Source: Propionibacteriaceae bacterium UBA6238 (GTDB lineage Bacteria; Actinomycetota; Actinomycetes; Propionibacteriales; Propionibacteriaceae). Taken from it: DNA of 64,000 nucleotides. Every line of letters begins with the position of its first letter. Positions within the stretch are counted from its first letter, which is position 1. Position numbers and translations under genes: made by a program. The stretch is from contig DJWE01000011.1 in assembly GCA_002441465.1 (NCBI GenBank), positions 9,732 to 73,731 on the forward strand, in the 5' to 3' direction. Below are positions 1-9,097 of the stretch, piece by piece. The notes beneath the pieces were generated by a model. The model was not told the origin of the DNA. It saw only the letters and a list, made by a program, of their open reading frames with translations, and ran no database searches.

Positions 1-695
1 AGGCGCGTGATGGCTTGCTCAAGGAGATACCGCAATCCACGGGTCAGGTAGGTGCGTCCGAAGAACTCCGTCGGGTCACCATACTCAGGGCCTGCGACGC
101 CCTGGTGAACCTGCCGCAAGTCGGCTGCGAACTGAGCGAGTTCGAAAGTGCCACGGGCGACGTCATCGTGAGGCTCCACGACGTCCCGCCAGGCGGGGAG
201 GCCAGCCGAGTCAAACTGAACGGACAGTGCCTTCTCTTGGGCCCGCTGGAGCCGTTTCTGATCTTCTTCGAACATCAGTCGGCGAAACTCACGTCGCATC
301 TCGTCCGCTTGGTCCGCCTGCTGAACGGCCCCGACCGAGCGGAGCACGTGCTCACCGTCCATGAGTACGCGCTCAGTTCGCTCTGACGAGATCCGCTCGC
401 CGTGCGCCCACTCCTTCCGTGCATCCCACAACGCTGACAGCGCGCGCTTATCCTCGAATGAGAGTTGCTCGCGGAAGACCGCATGCCACTGCTTGTCCAC
501 GACCCAGAACAGATAGGCAGGGTCCGCCGGATTCGGCGTGGAATCTCGGCCTGTGAGCCCGGCCGTACGACCTACTTCCGCGGCCCAATCAAGGCCATAC
601 CTCGCCTGCAGAACCCCAACCATCCACGGCCCGAGCCCTTCGGCTACAAGGTCGAGGACTCGGCCGACCCGCTCCTTGTTGGTCAGGGATGCCAT
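1..695 (-). CDS. Swt1-type HEPN / DUF499 ATPase, N-terminal part (cut by window edge)
   Basis: The frame opens with ATG at 695 and stays open to base 1, giving 231 residues of a longer protein. Residues about 1-125 look like a Swt1-family HEPN domain, with an R-x4-H signature in RKEWAH (R93, H98) as in HEPN RNase-like folds. From about residue 165 the sequence matches the start of DUF499 (a tryptophan, then FAADL and FFGRTYLT motifs), a family of large predicted ATPases. The P-loop part lies outside the window. The gene begins one base after the stop of the DUF1156 methylase, so it is the third gene of an operon with that methylase and the SNF2-like helicase. DUF499, DUF1156 and helicase genes recur together in defence islands. 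A function in phage defence is inferred from context; activity of the HEPN domain is unproven. Confidence 0.75.
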   Translation of the reverse strand, partial: MASLTNKERVGRVLDLVAEGLGPWMVGVLQARYGLDWAAEVGRTAGLTGRDSTPNPADPAYLFWVVDKQWHAVFREQLSFEDKRALSALWDARKEWAHGERISSERTERVLMDGEHVLRSVGAVQQADQADEMRREFRRLMFEEDQKRLQRAQEKALSVQFDSAGLPAWRDVVEPHDDVARGTFELAQFAADLRQVHQGVAGPEYGDPTEFFGRTYLTRGLRYLLEQAITR

Positions 696-696
696 G

Positions 697-3381
697 TCAG
701 AACAACCTCTCTGTAGACGCCCTGGCGGCGCTGCCCAGCCGGATAAGCTCAGACCAAGAGTTGATCAGTGCGTTGTATCGCTCCTGGTCGGACGTTCGTG
801 CCTTCTTCGCAGCAACACGCTCCAGGCGATAGACCAGCGACCGCGCGGAGTGCTGGAGGTCACCCAATTCGCCGTACAGCTGAGCAGCTTCAAGTTCGCC
901 GCCTCCGTCGATGAGGCGATCCGCGAGGTGATGGACGGCCTCCCAGGCAGTTGGTGTTGCATCGCTGGATGGCCGCCACCTGCGATCAAGACCCCCGTGC
1001 CCCAGGAGCTGAACGCGGTTCCCAGCACTCGTAACGACAGATGCGCGCTTGACGTCATCAACGCTGATGCCAAGGGGGCGAGCAACTTTGTCCGCCTCGC
1101 CGAAGTCAGCAGATGCCCAGCCATGCGACTCCCACCAGCGGACAGCGAACCGGGACACCGGGTCGAGTTCGCCCTCCTGTTCGTCGAGCACTTCCCCGAG
1201 AGCAGTGTTGATTAGGCGGAGCGCCTGCTCCACGGAGACGCGCTCGCCCGATTGGTCCAGAACGGCTCGATAGCGGGAGTAGATGCGCATGCCGGGGCCC
1301 ATGGCCGCTTGACCAAGGTCCACGGGCAAGATCGAGGCAGCCTGCAAGTCGTGAACGGCCGGCCCCAGCTCACGCCGTAGTGCCCGGTTGAAGTCGGTCA
1401 AACTGGAGGTCGTCGCCGAGGATTCGCGCGGCCGGCACACCATGACGATGTACGCGGCAACCGCATTCGTACCGATCCCGATCATACGGTTACCTTTGGT
1501 GCCATGTATCGGCCAGGTCCCCGTGATCTCGAGGTCAGCATCGACTATCGCGGTCAGGATGGACGACCATCGCGTCTCCTCCTCGCGTCCGCCCTTTTGC
1601 TCCTTTGAGGCATATACGATCAGCATCGGCAGGTCGTCGGCCATCGAACTGCGCAGGTTGTGGAAGGTGTCCGTGAACCCCTCTACGAAGTACTCCCGGG
1701 CCCTGTCCCCACTCCCTTGATGGTGCGAGGGTATGGCGGTCAGCTCTCCGGCCTTTGGGGCAGCGAGAGTCGCATAGAGGTCGGGATGCACGGCGCGCAG
1801 AGCTCGGCGGTGCCACATGTAGAAGTAGTCGGACAGGTCGGCATAGCCGATGGCGTCGAAATAGGGCGGGTCCGTCGCGACCAGTCCCGGGCTGGTTGAC
1901 TGGGTCTCACGGGCATCGCGGCGCTCGACCCGCCCTTCTCCTGGGACGACGTATTTCAGTGAGCCTGCCATTGAATTCACAGCGCCCGGGAGCGAGCCGG
2001 CGCCGGCACGAGGAGTCAGTTCGGCGAAGTCCCACTGCATGGGCACGTCATGTCGGCCAAAGGCGGGGATCGGCTGCCCGCCGCCGGAACGTGAATCTAT
2101 GAACCAGCGGACTTGGCTCGACTGGTATTGCGCCATGCGACCGAGAGCAAGGCCCAGCAGTGTCGTCACTGCATCGGCCCAGGAGCTCGTTCCACCGTCC
2201 GCGATGATCTCTGATCGGATCCCCGCGATCAGATCTGCGTGGCATGCGAGCGCTCGGAGCTGGCGCGGCGTGTACAGACTCGCGAAGGTAGCGAACCCAA
2301 ATCTTGGACCAGAGAACCAGCGCGGAATGTCGGGCTGTTGAACCTCGGGAATATCCTCCGGTGCTGCAACCAGACTCGCCGCCCGAGCCTCTCCAGAGGT
2401 TGGCGCCCGATACTCGCGACGGCTAACCCCCTCCTCACTTATGGCACCGAGCCTCAATCCGAGCGCGCCACGGCTCCCCTGCTCGATGAGTGCGTCTTCG
2501 TTCAGCAACGAGCCGCACTTCACACAGGTGAAGCTCGCACCACGGCCGACCTTCGTCGGTTCCGGGGCTTGACCCCTCACTCGGCCCGTCACGACGTTGA
2601 TGGCGAGCGAACCGTCTATAAACGAAGGCTCCATCCACGCGAGATCGCCTGGTCGTCGGGACAACCACCAGTTGGTTGTCAGCGGCACCTCCGCAAGGCA
2701 AGCTGGGTTGACGCACCTTGCCGTCCGAATCCAGTTCCAGGTAAGTACGGACTGCGACTCCCCGTAGAGCGGCCGGAGTTCCGCCCACGCCCGCTCGCAA
2801 ATGCGATCGGCGTAGTACCGCAGGTCAGCCTCAAGTGCCTCCAGACCCGACCATGTCGCCGGCTGTGGAAGTAGCGAGTCCTCGTCGCTAGGCTCGATTG
2901 GCGCCACAGGCGAGGCCCCCCAGGCGCGCGGGCAGATCTCCGTCAACGTGCGCGAGATCAGTGCCGGTATGGGATTCAGGTCCGAGCCAAAGGACTCCAG
3001 ACCGAGGCGCTGCGCCTCAACGAGTGTGGATCCTCCTCCGCAGAAAGGGTCCACAACAATCGGCGGGCCGCTTGGGTATTGGCGCTGCAGTACCCGACGT
3101 GCTTCGGCCACGTCGTCCGGCGAGGGCAGGTCCGCTCCGTTCGCTACCAGCCGCTTCAGCAGATCTAGGAGGTAGACCCGCTGATTGTCGTCTTCGGGAT
3201 CATCGACAAGGGCAGCGAAGAGCAACGCGCGCCATGCAGGGAGAGGCATCGGCGCCCACCACTTGTGGATGTTCCGGAGCGTCCCTGTCTTGCGGTCCTT
3301 GTCGGCTTTGCACGCAGCGTTAATCTCATCGAGCGGCAGGGCGACCTCAACTAGCTTTCGCCTACGACTGGTCGCGGTCAC
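697..3381 (-). CDS. DUF1156 domain DNA methylase (predicted N6-adenine or N4-cytosine)
   Basis: This 894-residue protein starts with a DUF1156 region (about residues 9-60, with the signature HKWWAPMPLPAWRALL). It has a split methyltransferase core: VDPFCGGGST at 110-119 is the S-adenosylmethionine-binding motif and DPPY at 504-507 is the catalytic motif of amino-methyltransferases. Cysteine pairs at 223/228 and 286/289 probably form the zinc ribbon known from this family (COG1743-like). DPPY enzymes methylate exocyclic amines of adenine or cytosine; which base is not visible. Its start overlaps the helicase stop by four bases (ATGA) and its stop is one base from the next gene, so the three genes are co-transcribed. 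The methylase would mark self DNA if the cluster acts as a restriction-like system; that role is inference. Confidence 0.85.
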   Translation of the reverse strand: MTATSRRRKLVEVALPLDEINAACKADKDRKTGTLRNIHKWWAPMPLPAWRALLFAALVDDPEDDNQRVYLLDLLKRLVANGADLPSPDDVAEARRVLQRQYPSGPPIVVDPFCGGGSTLVEAQRLGLESFGSDLNPIPALISRTLTEICPRAWGASPVAPIEPSDEDSLLPQPATWSGLEALEADLRYYADRICERAWAELRPLYGESQSVLTWNWIRTARCVNPACLAEVPLTTNWWLSRRPGDLAWMEPSFIDGSLAINVVTGRVRGQAPEPTKVGRGASFTCVKCGSLLNEDALIEQGSRGALGLRLGAISEEGVSRREYRAPTSGEARAASLVAAPEDIPEVQQPDIPRWFSGPRFGFATFASLYTPRQLRALACHADLIAGIRSEIIADGGTSSWADAVTTLLGLALGRMAQYQSSQVRWFIDSRSGGGQPIPAFGRHDVPMQWDFAELTPRAGAGSLPGAVNSMAGSLKYVVPGEGRVERRDARETQSTSPGLVATDPPYFDAIGYADLSDYFYMWHRRALRAVHPDLYATLAAPKAGELTAIPSHHQGSGDRAREYFVEGFTDTFHNLRSSMADDLPMLIVYASKEQKGGREEETRWSSILTAIVDADLEITGTWPIHGTKGNRMIGIGTNAVAAYIVMVCRPRESSATTSSLTDFNRALRRELGPAVHDLQAASILPVDLGQAAMGPGMRIYSRYRAVLDQSGERVSVEQALRLINTALGEVLDEQEGELDPVSRFAVRWWESHGWASADFGEADKVARPLGISVDDVKRASVVTSAGNRVQLLGHGGLDRRWRPSSDATPTAWEAVHHLADRLIDGGGELEAAQLYGELGDLQHSARSLVYRLERVAAKKARTSDQERYNALINSWSELIRLGSAARASTERLF

Positions 3382-6300
3382 TTCTGGCTCATTTCTGTTG
3401 CTTCGTTCCAGAACGGCTCCCAGTCATAGTCGACACTCGCCGCTCGCGGATCGATAGGTTCGGTGATGGGTTGGCGAAGGTACCGGACGGTGGTTGAGTC
3501 GTCCTCGGCCACGCGGACGAGCGCGAGTACCGACCGTTCCCCCTTGTTCAGAGCGGTCACGGCTTCGCGCCGCTTGAGTTGGAAGGTCGTGCCGCCCTCG
3601 ATACGTCCCTTGACCTCGATGAAGTCGAGCCCAAGTGGGGTTTCAGACTCGATGTCGTAGCCGGGATTGTTGTGTGGCATCTCGGACGGGGCGTGCCCGA
3701 GGGCATGCTCCACCCGGAGGACCGCGTCGACGGCGATCCGTTCGATCCGGGTCGTCTCTCGCGCGCGTTGATCAGCAGCTACTGGATCGTCCTGTGCGTC
3801 CAGCCATCCTCGCGGTACGACAAGGCAGGCGCCAGTAACCCTCGGCGGACGAACCGAGATCTCGCGCTCCTTCTCGAGTTCCTTCAGCCGGCGATCCAAC
3901 CGGCGCACGAGGTTGTCGGCGCGTTCCTTCATCTGGGCGGCAGGAAGCCGGGTCTTGCGGCCGGCACGTTCGCGTTCGGACAGCTCGAAGGCTCGACGAT
4001 CCCAGTAGGTGATCTCCCGATTGAGCCGCTCGCGCACGAGGCGTTCGGTCTTGTCGAGCCTGGCGAGCGTCCGCTCACGGACTTGCTCAGCGTGTTCTCT
4101 GGCGAGGGTGGTCGAGGCGGTACGGATGACGCGCTCGTCCAGGTCGGAGGCCTTTGCCCACGGCTCGGCAAGGATCGGAGTCACTTGGGCACGTTCGTCA
4201 TCTGATGGTGGCTCGAAGTCGGGCAACGGCGACCCGTCAAGGGGCGAGATCGTCCCGTCGTGGTCGATACGGACGAACTGGGCTTTGCGCGACACAACGA
4301 GGGGCTGACCATCGCGGCCGGTGCGCCCGTCGATGACGTCGTGCTCGAGTAGGCAGACGACGTACGGCTGGGTACCGACGTCTGATCGGTCTAGAAGGAT
4401 GGCGCCGCGACGGAGCGCGTCCTGGTGCCGGTCGGCGATGACGCTCACAGTGGCGACCATCAGTGGATGGCCCGGGTGGATGAGGGTGGCGACGTGGTTG
4501 TTGCCTGGCACCTTGACGTACTTCGGGTCGAACGCGACCCGGTGGTAGGAGTCAACGACCGGCTGGCCGTAGCCTGTTATTCGGTCACGTTCCTTGACCT
4601 CGGTGGGAACTCGACGGATCTCGAAGCGGTGGCTCTCCCTGATGCGGAGGGAGCCGCCGACGTCAGCGAAGGCGCGGTGGAAGAACGCCTCCACGTGGTA
4701 CGGCTGGAGCCTCGCAACCTCTGCGCGCTCCATCTCCTTCCGAGTTTCCGCGATCTCCGCGGTCTCCATGTGGGAAGGGACCAGCTGCTGGCGGGCAAGG
4801 ATCTCCGGGATGCCCTCGGAGACCTTCGGGTTCACAACCTCGTCGAGGTATCGCTCGCGTTCGGGGGCGTCGGCAATCCTGATCGCTTCGATCATTAGGT
4901 CGCGAAGCGAAGTGCCCTCGAACAGCTGCCCGAGGACGTTGTAGACCCGGCCGTCCAGCCGGCGGCGCTGCTCTTCGAGTTTGTCGAGGAGCCGGCGGTA
5001 GACGTCACCTTCGCGAGTGTCTTTCGCGGCTAGTGACCACATGAAGCAGGTGTGGAGCTGACCGATGCGGTGCACGCGTCCGAATCGCTGTTCGATGCGA
5101 TTCGGGTTCCAGGGCAGGTCGTAGTTGATGACGAGATGAGCGTTGCGATGGAGGTTGATGCCCTCGCCGGCGGCGTCGGTCGCGATGAGGAAGACGCACT
5201 GCTCGTTCTGTTCGAAGATCTCCTTGGCCTTCAGGCGGTCTTCGCGTTTGGTGCCGCCGTGAATGGTGACCACCGCGTCGCCTCGACCCAGGTGCTGGGT
5301 GAGGCGGGCGACCAGGTCGTCGAGGGTGTCTTTGTGCTCGGTGAAGATGATGACCTTCCGGCGTGCGCCGGTGTCGTCGCGCATCTCGTCGGAGTCGTCG
5401 AGAGTGTCACGAAGCGCGTCCCACTTGGCATAGGTGGGCGACGACTTCACGGCCGCCGACTTGACGAGGATCCGGTCGAGAACCGCGATCTCAGTTGCGA
5501 GTTCCTCAGGCGTGCGGGATGCAGTGGCGCCGGCGATGGCCTTGTCCTCGACGGCCTCGCGTTCCTCGTCCGTGAGGTCATCTAGGTCATCCCAGTCCGG
5601 GATGTCCACGTCGTCGCTGATTGCGGACGCGCGCAAGCGAGAGTCCTCCAGCTCTGACTCCAATCGCTTGCGCCGGCGTTCCAGGGATCGGTGAATCGCC
5701 GCAGGTGACGACGCGAGGCGACGCTGCAGCGTGGTGAGGGCGAACCCGACGGTGTTGCGCCGCCGGCCGTCGCCACTCATCTCATCGACGCGGTTCATCT
5801 CATGGACCACGTAGTCGGTGACGGCGTTATAGAGATCCTTCTCGGGCTGGGTGAGCTCGTACTCGACCGTGTTGGCGAACCGCTCAGGGAACAGTCGCGT
5901 GCCCTCGAAGGTGAATAGCTCTTCTTTGACCAGGCGACGGAGCAGGTCGGAGACATCCACCTGGCGGGTGCCTTCCCGGGCAACGCCCTCGAACCGGTCG
6001 GAGTCGAGGAGCGCCATGAACAGCTGGAACTGCTCCTCCTTCCCGGTGTGAGGGGTTGCCGTCATCATCAGGACGTTCTGTGCGTGCGTTCCGAGCTCCT
6101 CGGCCATCTGGTAGCGCTTGGTCTTCTTGACCTCGCCGCCGAACACCGATGCAGACAGCTTGTGCGCCTCGTCGAAGATGATCAAATCCCAGTCGACCTC
6201 GCACGCCTTGTCGAGGATGCCCTCGCTGTTGCGGGCCAGAACGTCCAAACGTGCCAGCCATAGACCGCCGCGGGAGAACGGGTTAGCCTCGTGGATGATC

Positions 6301-6869
6301 TTGTCGCGGGTCAGGATCTCGAACTCCAGCCCGAACTTTTCCTTCGATTCTTCATCCCACTGATCGACGAGTGAGCCCGGTGCAACGACCATCACGTTGG
6401 CGGCCGCTCCGCGCAGTCGGAGTTCCTTGATGAGCAGGTCGGCCATGATGGTCTTGCCAGCGCCGGGGTCGTCGGCGAGGACGTACCTGAGCGGCTGCTT
6501 CTGAAGCATGATGTCGTACACCGCGCGAAGTTGATGCGGAAGCGGACGAACATCGCTCGTCCCGAGGGCACCTTGTGGATCGAACAGGTGGGCCAGCTGC
6601 ATCCGGCGAGCCTCGGCAGCCAGCAGGAACGCGTTCGGGTCGGCGTCGAAGGTGAACGGCAGCCCGGGCTCGACTGCCTCGACGCTGGTGAGGGAGTCGC
6701 CGTAGACGATCTTCTCGACGATGCCGCTCTCGGTTCGGTATGCAACCGAGGCGGAGTCGTCTGTCAGTCGCTCGACGGCCAAGATCTTCACCGGCGTGGC
6801 GCCCGCGAGCCCAGTCACCGTGGCCCCGGCCTTCAGCACAGCGAAGACCGACGCGGCCGTGCTCGTCAC
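3378..6869 (-). CDS. SNF2-like helicase with C-terminal DUF3883 domain
   Basis: The 1163-residue product has a full superfamily 2 helicase core: Walker A DDPGAGKT at 133-140, DEAH at 233-236, TATPHTGK after it, and motif VI NRIEQRFGRVHR near 590-601. Charged coiled-coil-like stretches follow (about 380-440 and 930-1010). Near the C-terminus (about 1060-1150) lies a DUF3883-type segment with LDFIEVKGR, a PD-(D/E)xK-like arrangement that could be a vestigial or active nuclease fold. The GTG start is supported by an AGGAGA ribosome site about ten bases upstream. It heads an operon with the DUF1156 methylase and the HEPN/DUF499 ATPase. Helicases of this type are known as DrmD in DISARM class 1, but no DISARM core genes (drmABC) are nearby, so I do not name it drmD. 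Confidence 0.85.
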   Translation of the reverse strand: MTSTAASVFAVLKAGATVTGLAGATPVKILAVERLTDDSASVAYRTESGIVEKIVYGDSLTSVEAVEPGLPFTFDADPNAFLLAAEARRMQLAHLFDPQGALGTSDVRPLPHQLRAVYDIMLQKQPLRYVLADDPGAGKTIMADLLIKELRLRGAAANVMVVAPGSLVDQWDEESKEKFGLEFEILTRDKIIHEANPFSRGGLWLARLDVLARNSEGILDKACEVDWDLIIFDEAHKLSASVFGGEVKKTKRYQMAEELGTHAQNVLMMTATPHTGKEEQFQLFMALLDSDRFEGVAREGTRQVDVSDLLRRLVKEELFTFEGTRLFPERFANTVEYELTQPEKDLYNAVTDYVVHEMNRVDEMSGDGRRRNTVGFALTTLQRRLASSPAAIHRSLERRRKRLESELEDSRLRASAISDDVDIPDWDDLDDLTDEEREAVEDKAIAGATASRTPEELATEIAVLDRILVKSAAVKSSPTYAKWDALRDTLDDSDEMRDDTGARRKVIIFTEHKDTLDDLVARLTQHLGRGDAVVTIHGGTKREDRLKAKEIFEQNEQCVFLIATDAAGEGINLHRNAHLVINYDLPWNPNRIEQRFGRVHRIGQLHTCFMWSLAAKDTREGDVYRRLLDKLEEQRRRLDGRVYNVLGQLFEGTSLRDLMIEAIRIADAPERERYLDEVVNPKVSEGIPEILARQQLVPSHMETAEIAETRKEMERAEVARLQPYHVEAFFHRAFADVGGSLRIRESHRFEIRRVPTEVKERDRITGYGQPVVDSYHRVAFDPKYVKVPGNNHVATLIHPGHPLMVATVSVIADRHQDALRRGAILLDRSDVGTQPYVVCLLEHDVIDGRTGRDGQPLVVSRKAQFVRIDHDGTISPLDGSPLPDFEPPSDDERAQVTPILAEPWAKASDLDERVIRTASTTLAREHAEQVRERTLARLDKTERLVRERLNREITYWDRRAFELSERERAGRKTRLPAAQMKERADNLVRRLDRRLKELEKEREISVRPPRVTGACLVVPRGWLDAQDDPVAADQRARETTRIERIAVDAVLRVEHALGHAPSEMPHNNPGYDIESETPLGLDFIEVKGRIEGGTTFQLKRREAVTALNKGERSVLALVRVAEDDSTTVRYLRQPITEPIDPRAASVDYDWEPFWNEATEMSQK

Positions 6870-7113
6870 TGTGTTCGTCTCCTGATCGATGCTCTCCCTT
6901 GGGGAACCTTAGCGACCGGTGCTGACAACGGCGGCCATTGAGATCAGTGCGGCCCGAGATCAGAGCGAAGATCGCCCCGGTGGCCGTTGATCGCGATGGC
7001 GGCCAACTGGATGAGGCGGCCGGCGGCGGCCGAGCTGAACCAGCCGGTAGCGCGGCGGTGACCGACTCGGCGCGGTCTGATCGCTATGGTCGGGATCGCG
7101 GGAGAGGTGAGGT
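6870..7113. promoter_or_regulatory. divergent intergenic region between helicase and TcmP genes
   Basis: A 244-bp gap separates two divergently transcribed genes, so it must hold promoters for both the defence operon (leftward) and the TcmP gene (rightward). I could not pick a confident -35/-10 pair on either strand. Repeated GATCAG/GATCGC-like words (near 6940-7000) are present but do not form a clear operator. Confidence 0.4.
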
Positions 7114-8148
7114 GTGAAAACGAACGCAGCCAGCATGGGACCGGCACGGACGTGGGGGCCGTGGACCGAGGCGAAGCTGGACGCGCTGGAGAGCTACCTG
7201 CAGGGTTTCACTCGTGCCTCTGCCAGGGCGCGAGGAACGCTATACCTTGATCTCCTGAGTGGCAGCGCCTCGAATGTGCATCGCCGGACGGGCGCGCCGA
7301 TCCGAAACTCGGTGGAACGGGCTCTGGCCACTAATCCCCCGTTCAGTAGAGTGGTGGCCTGTGAGCTGAACGCCGCATCCGCTCAAGATCTTCGAACCAA
7401 GATGTGCGCGCAGTTCCCGGGAAGAGACTTCGTTGTTCTCGAAGGCGACTGCAACATCGAGGTTCCCAAGTATCTCCACGATCTCGCCAAGGATGATCCT
7501 GGATGGAGGCAGGCGCCCTCCTTTGCTTTTGTTGATCAATTCAGCGCTGAGATCTCTTGGAGCACCTTGGTCGAACTCGCGGAATTCCGAACAGCGAACT
7601 GGCAGGGGAAGCACCGAAAGACCGAGTTGTGGCTGCTCTTCGGTGACTCATTCATTCCAAGAGGGCTGTCTGGGGTCGATGGCGACCCGAGCAAGCCGGT
7701 CAAACCTGAGTACGCCGAACGTGTTGATCGGATGTACGGCGGCCAGCAGTGGAGGGACATCCTGTGCGGACGTCAACAGGGGCTGCTCGACCGGTCGCAG
7801 TGGCGCTTGGAACTTGTGAACCTCATGCGATGGCGCCTTGAACACGATCTTGGCTACGCCAGCACCATCCCACTTGCTGTCCCCCGGGAGACCGGCCAGG
7901 TCCTGTACCACATGATCTTCGCGACAGACGAGCAGGTTGGCGATCGCATCATGACTCAGGTACTTCGCAACGCTGATCAGGCGCTGGCACAGATGAAGCA
8001 GGACGCCAAGGTCCGGCAGCTGAACGCAGGCGATGCGTTGTTCGATATCTCGACGGAGCATCTCGCTCCCGACAAGCTAGGGACTTCGTTCAGATCGGAG
8101 CCACCGCTCTGGCCGTGGAAGCTGCCAAGCTCTCGCCTTGATAGCTGA
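7114..8148 (+). CDS. tcmP: three-Cys-motif partner protein, TcmP family (copy A)
   Basis: This 344-residue protein matches the TcmP family: an N-terminal WGPWTEAKLDALESYL stretch, then LYLDLLSGSA, a nucleotide-binding-like strand-loop typical of the family, and FVDQFSAEISW in the middle. TcmP proteins are found next to three-Cys-motif proteins of the phage Gp37/Gp68 (DUF5131) type, which is exactly what follows 175 bp downstream. The fold around residues 40-110 resembles a Rossmann-like methyltransferase, but no catalytic motif can be asserted. The GTG start at 7114 is chosen because GAGAGGTGAG sits just upstream; an ATG at 7135 is the alternative. The biochemical role of the family is unknown; its repeated presence in mobile islands suggests defence or DNA/RNA modification. 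Confidence 0.8.
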   Translation: MKTNAASMGPARTWGPWTEAKLDALESYLQGFTRASARARGTLYLDLLSGSASNVHRRTGAPIRNSVERALATNPPFSRVVACELNAASAQDLRTKMCAQFPGRDFVVLEGDCNIEVPKYLHDLAKDDPGWRQAPSFAFVDQFSAEISWSTLVELAEFRTANWQGKHRKTELWLLFGDSFIPRGLSGVDGDPSKPVKPEYAERVDRMYGGQQWRDILCGRQQGLLDRSQWRLELVNLMRWRLEHDLGYASTIPLAVPRETGQVLYHMIFATDEQVGDRIMTQVLRNADQALAQMKQDAKVRQLNAGDALFDISTEHLAPDKLGTSFRSEPPLWPWKLPSSRLDS

Positions 8149-8323
8149 CGGAGCCTTCGCCCTGGCGTGCGAGCGAGCGCCGCTGATGCTCGGATGGGTC
8201 GGGGGATGATGGTCGTGCTGGAGTGCGTCCTTGCTCGGGTGTGTCCTCGATGTGACAAGGTTAGGACGACTCAGACGCGTGTCGAATCGAACAAGTATGC
8301 GAATAGACTCCTAGGATGCGGAC

Positions 8324-9097
8324 ATGTCGGACAAGAGCGCCATCGAGTGGACCGAGGCCACATGGAACCCGACCACGGGATGTGATCGGGTCTCTGCCGG
8401 CTGCGACAATTGCTACGCGCTTGCTCTCGCGAAGCGCCTGAAGGCGATGGGGAATCCGAAGTACCAGACCGACGGAGACCATAGGACAAGTGGGCCCGGG
8501 TTCGGGGTAGCTGTGCATCCTGATGCGCTGTTGATCCCACACTCGTGGAAGCGCCCGCGGCTGGTGTTTGTCAATTCGATGAGTGACTTGTTCCATGCCA
8601 AAGTGCCGATGGAGTTCATTCAGCAGGTATTCTCCGTGATGAAGGACACTCCGCGTCACACGTATCAGATCTTGACCAAACGGGCGCATCGGCTCGCTCG
8701 TATCGCCGATCAGCTGGACTGGCCGACAAACGTGTGGATGGGCGTCAGCGTCGAATCCGCCGATCATTTCGACCGGATCCACGACCTGGCCCGTGTCCCT
8801 GCGGCCGTACGTTTCCTGTCCTGTGAGCCGCTACTCGGGCCGCTTCCCGAAATTCCACTTGGCGGCGTCGATTGGGTTATCGCTGGAGGGGAGAGCGGGC
8901 CGAACGCGCGGCCTGTGGACGCTCATTGGATTCGTCAGTTACGGGACGACTGCGTTTCCTCCCGCACGCCGTTCTTCTTCAAACAATGGGGTGGCATTCG
9001 CGCCAAGAGCGGCGGCCGTGAACTAGACGGTCTCACTTGGGATGAGATGCCCTCACTCCTTACCGACGAACAGTCGCCCGCTGGAGCCGACCGGTAG
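8324..9097 (+). CDS. three-Cys-motif protein, phage Gp37/Gp68 (DUF5131) family
   Basis: The 257-residue product begins IEWTEATWNPTTGC and has a C20-x6-C27-x2-C30 cluster (TGC...AGCDNCYA), the hallmark of DUF5131. The spacing resembles the iron-sulfur cluster site of radical-SAM enzymes, though not the canonical CxxxCxxC. Later blocks LVFVNSMSDLFH, QILTKRAHR, WMGVSVES, FLSCEPLLGPL, WVIAGGESG and FFKQWGG are the family's conserved strands, so the protein is full length. It lies between two TcmP genes, its expected partners; it follows copy A on the same strand and its last 38 bp overlap the convergent copy B. Function is unknown. A radical-SAM-like modification of nucleic acid is an inference from the cysteine motif only. 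Confidence 0.87.
   Translation: MSDKSAIEWTEATWNPTTGCDRVSAGCDNCYALALAKRLKAMGNPKYQTDGDHRTSGPGFGVAVHPDALLIPHSWKRPRLVFVNSMSDLFHAKVPMEFIQQVFSVMKDTPRHTYQILTKRAHRLARIADQLDWPTNVWMGVSVESADHFDRIHDLARVPAAVRFLSCEPLLGPLPEIPLGGVDWVIAGGESGPNARPVDAHWIRQLRDDCVSSRTPFFFKQWGGIRAKSGGRELDGLTWDEMPSLLTDEQSPAGADR

Noticed and set aside
3378..6869. DISARM class 1 (drmD and methylase) call for the left cluster
   Set aside because: The helicase and methylase would fit, but no drmA, drmB or drmC is seen and the third gene is a HEPN/DUF499 protein.
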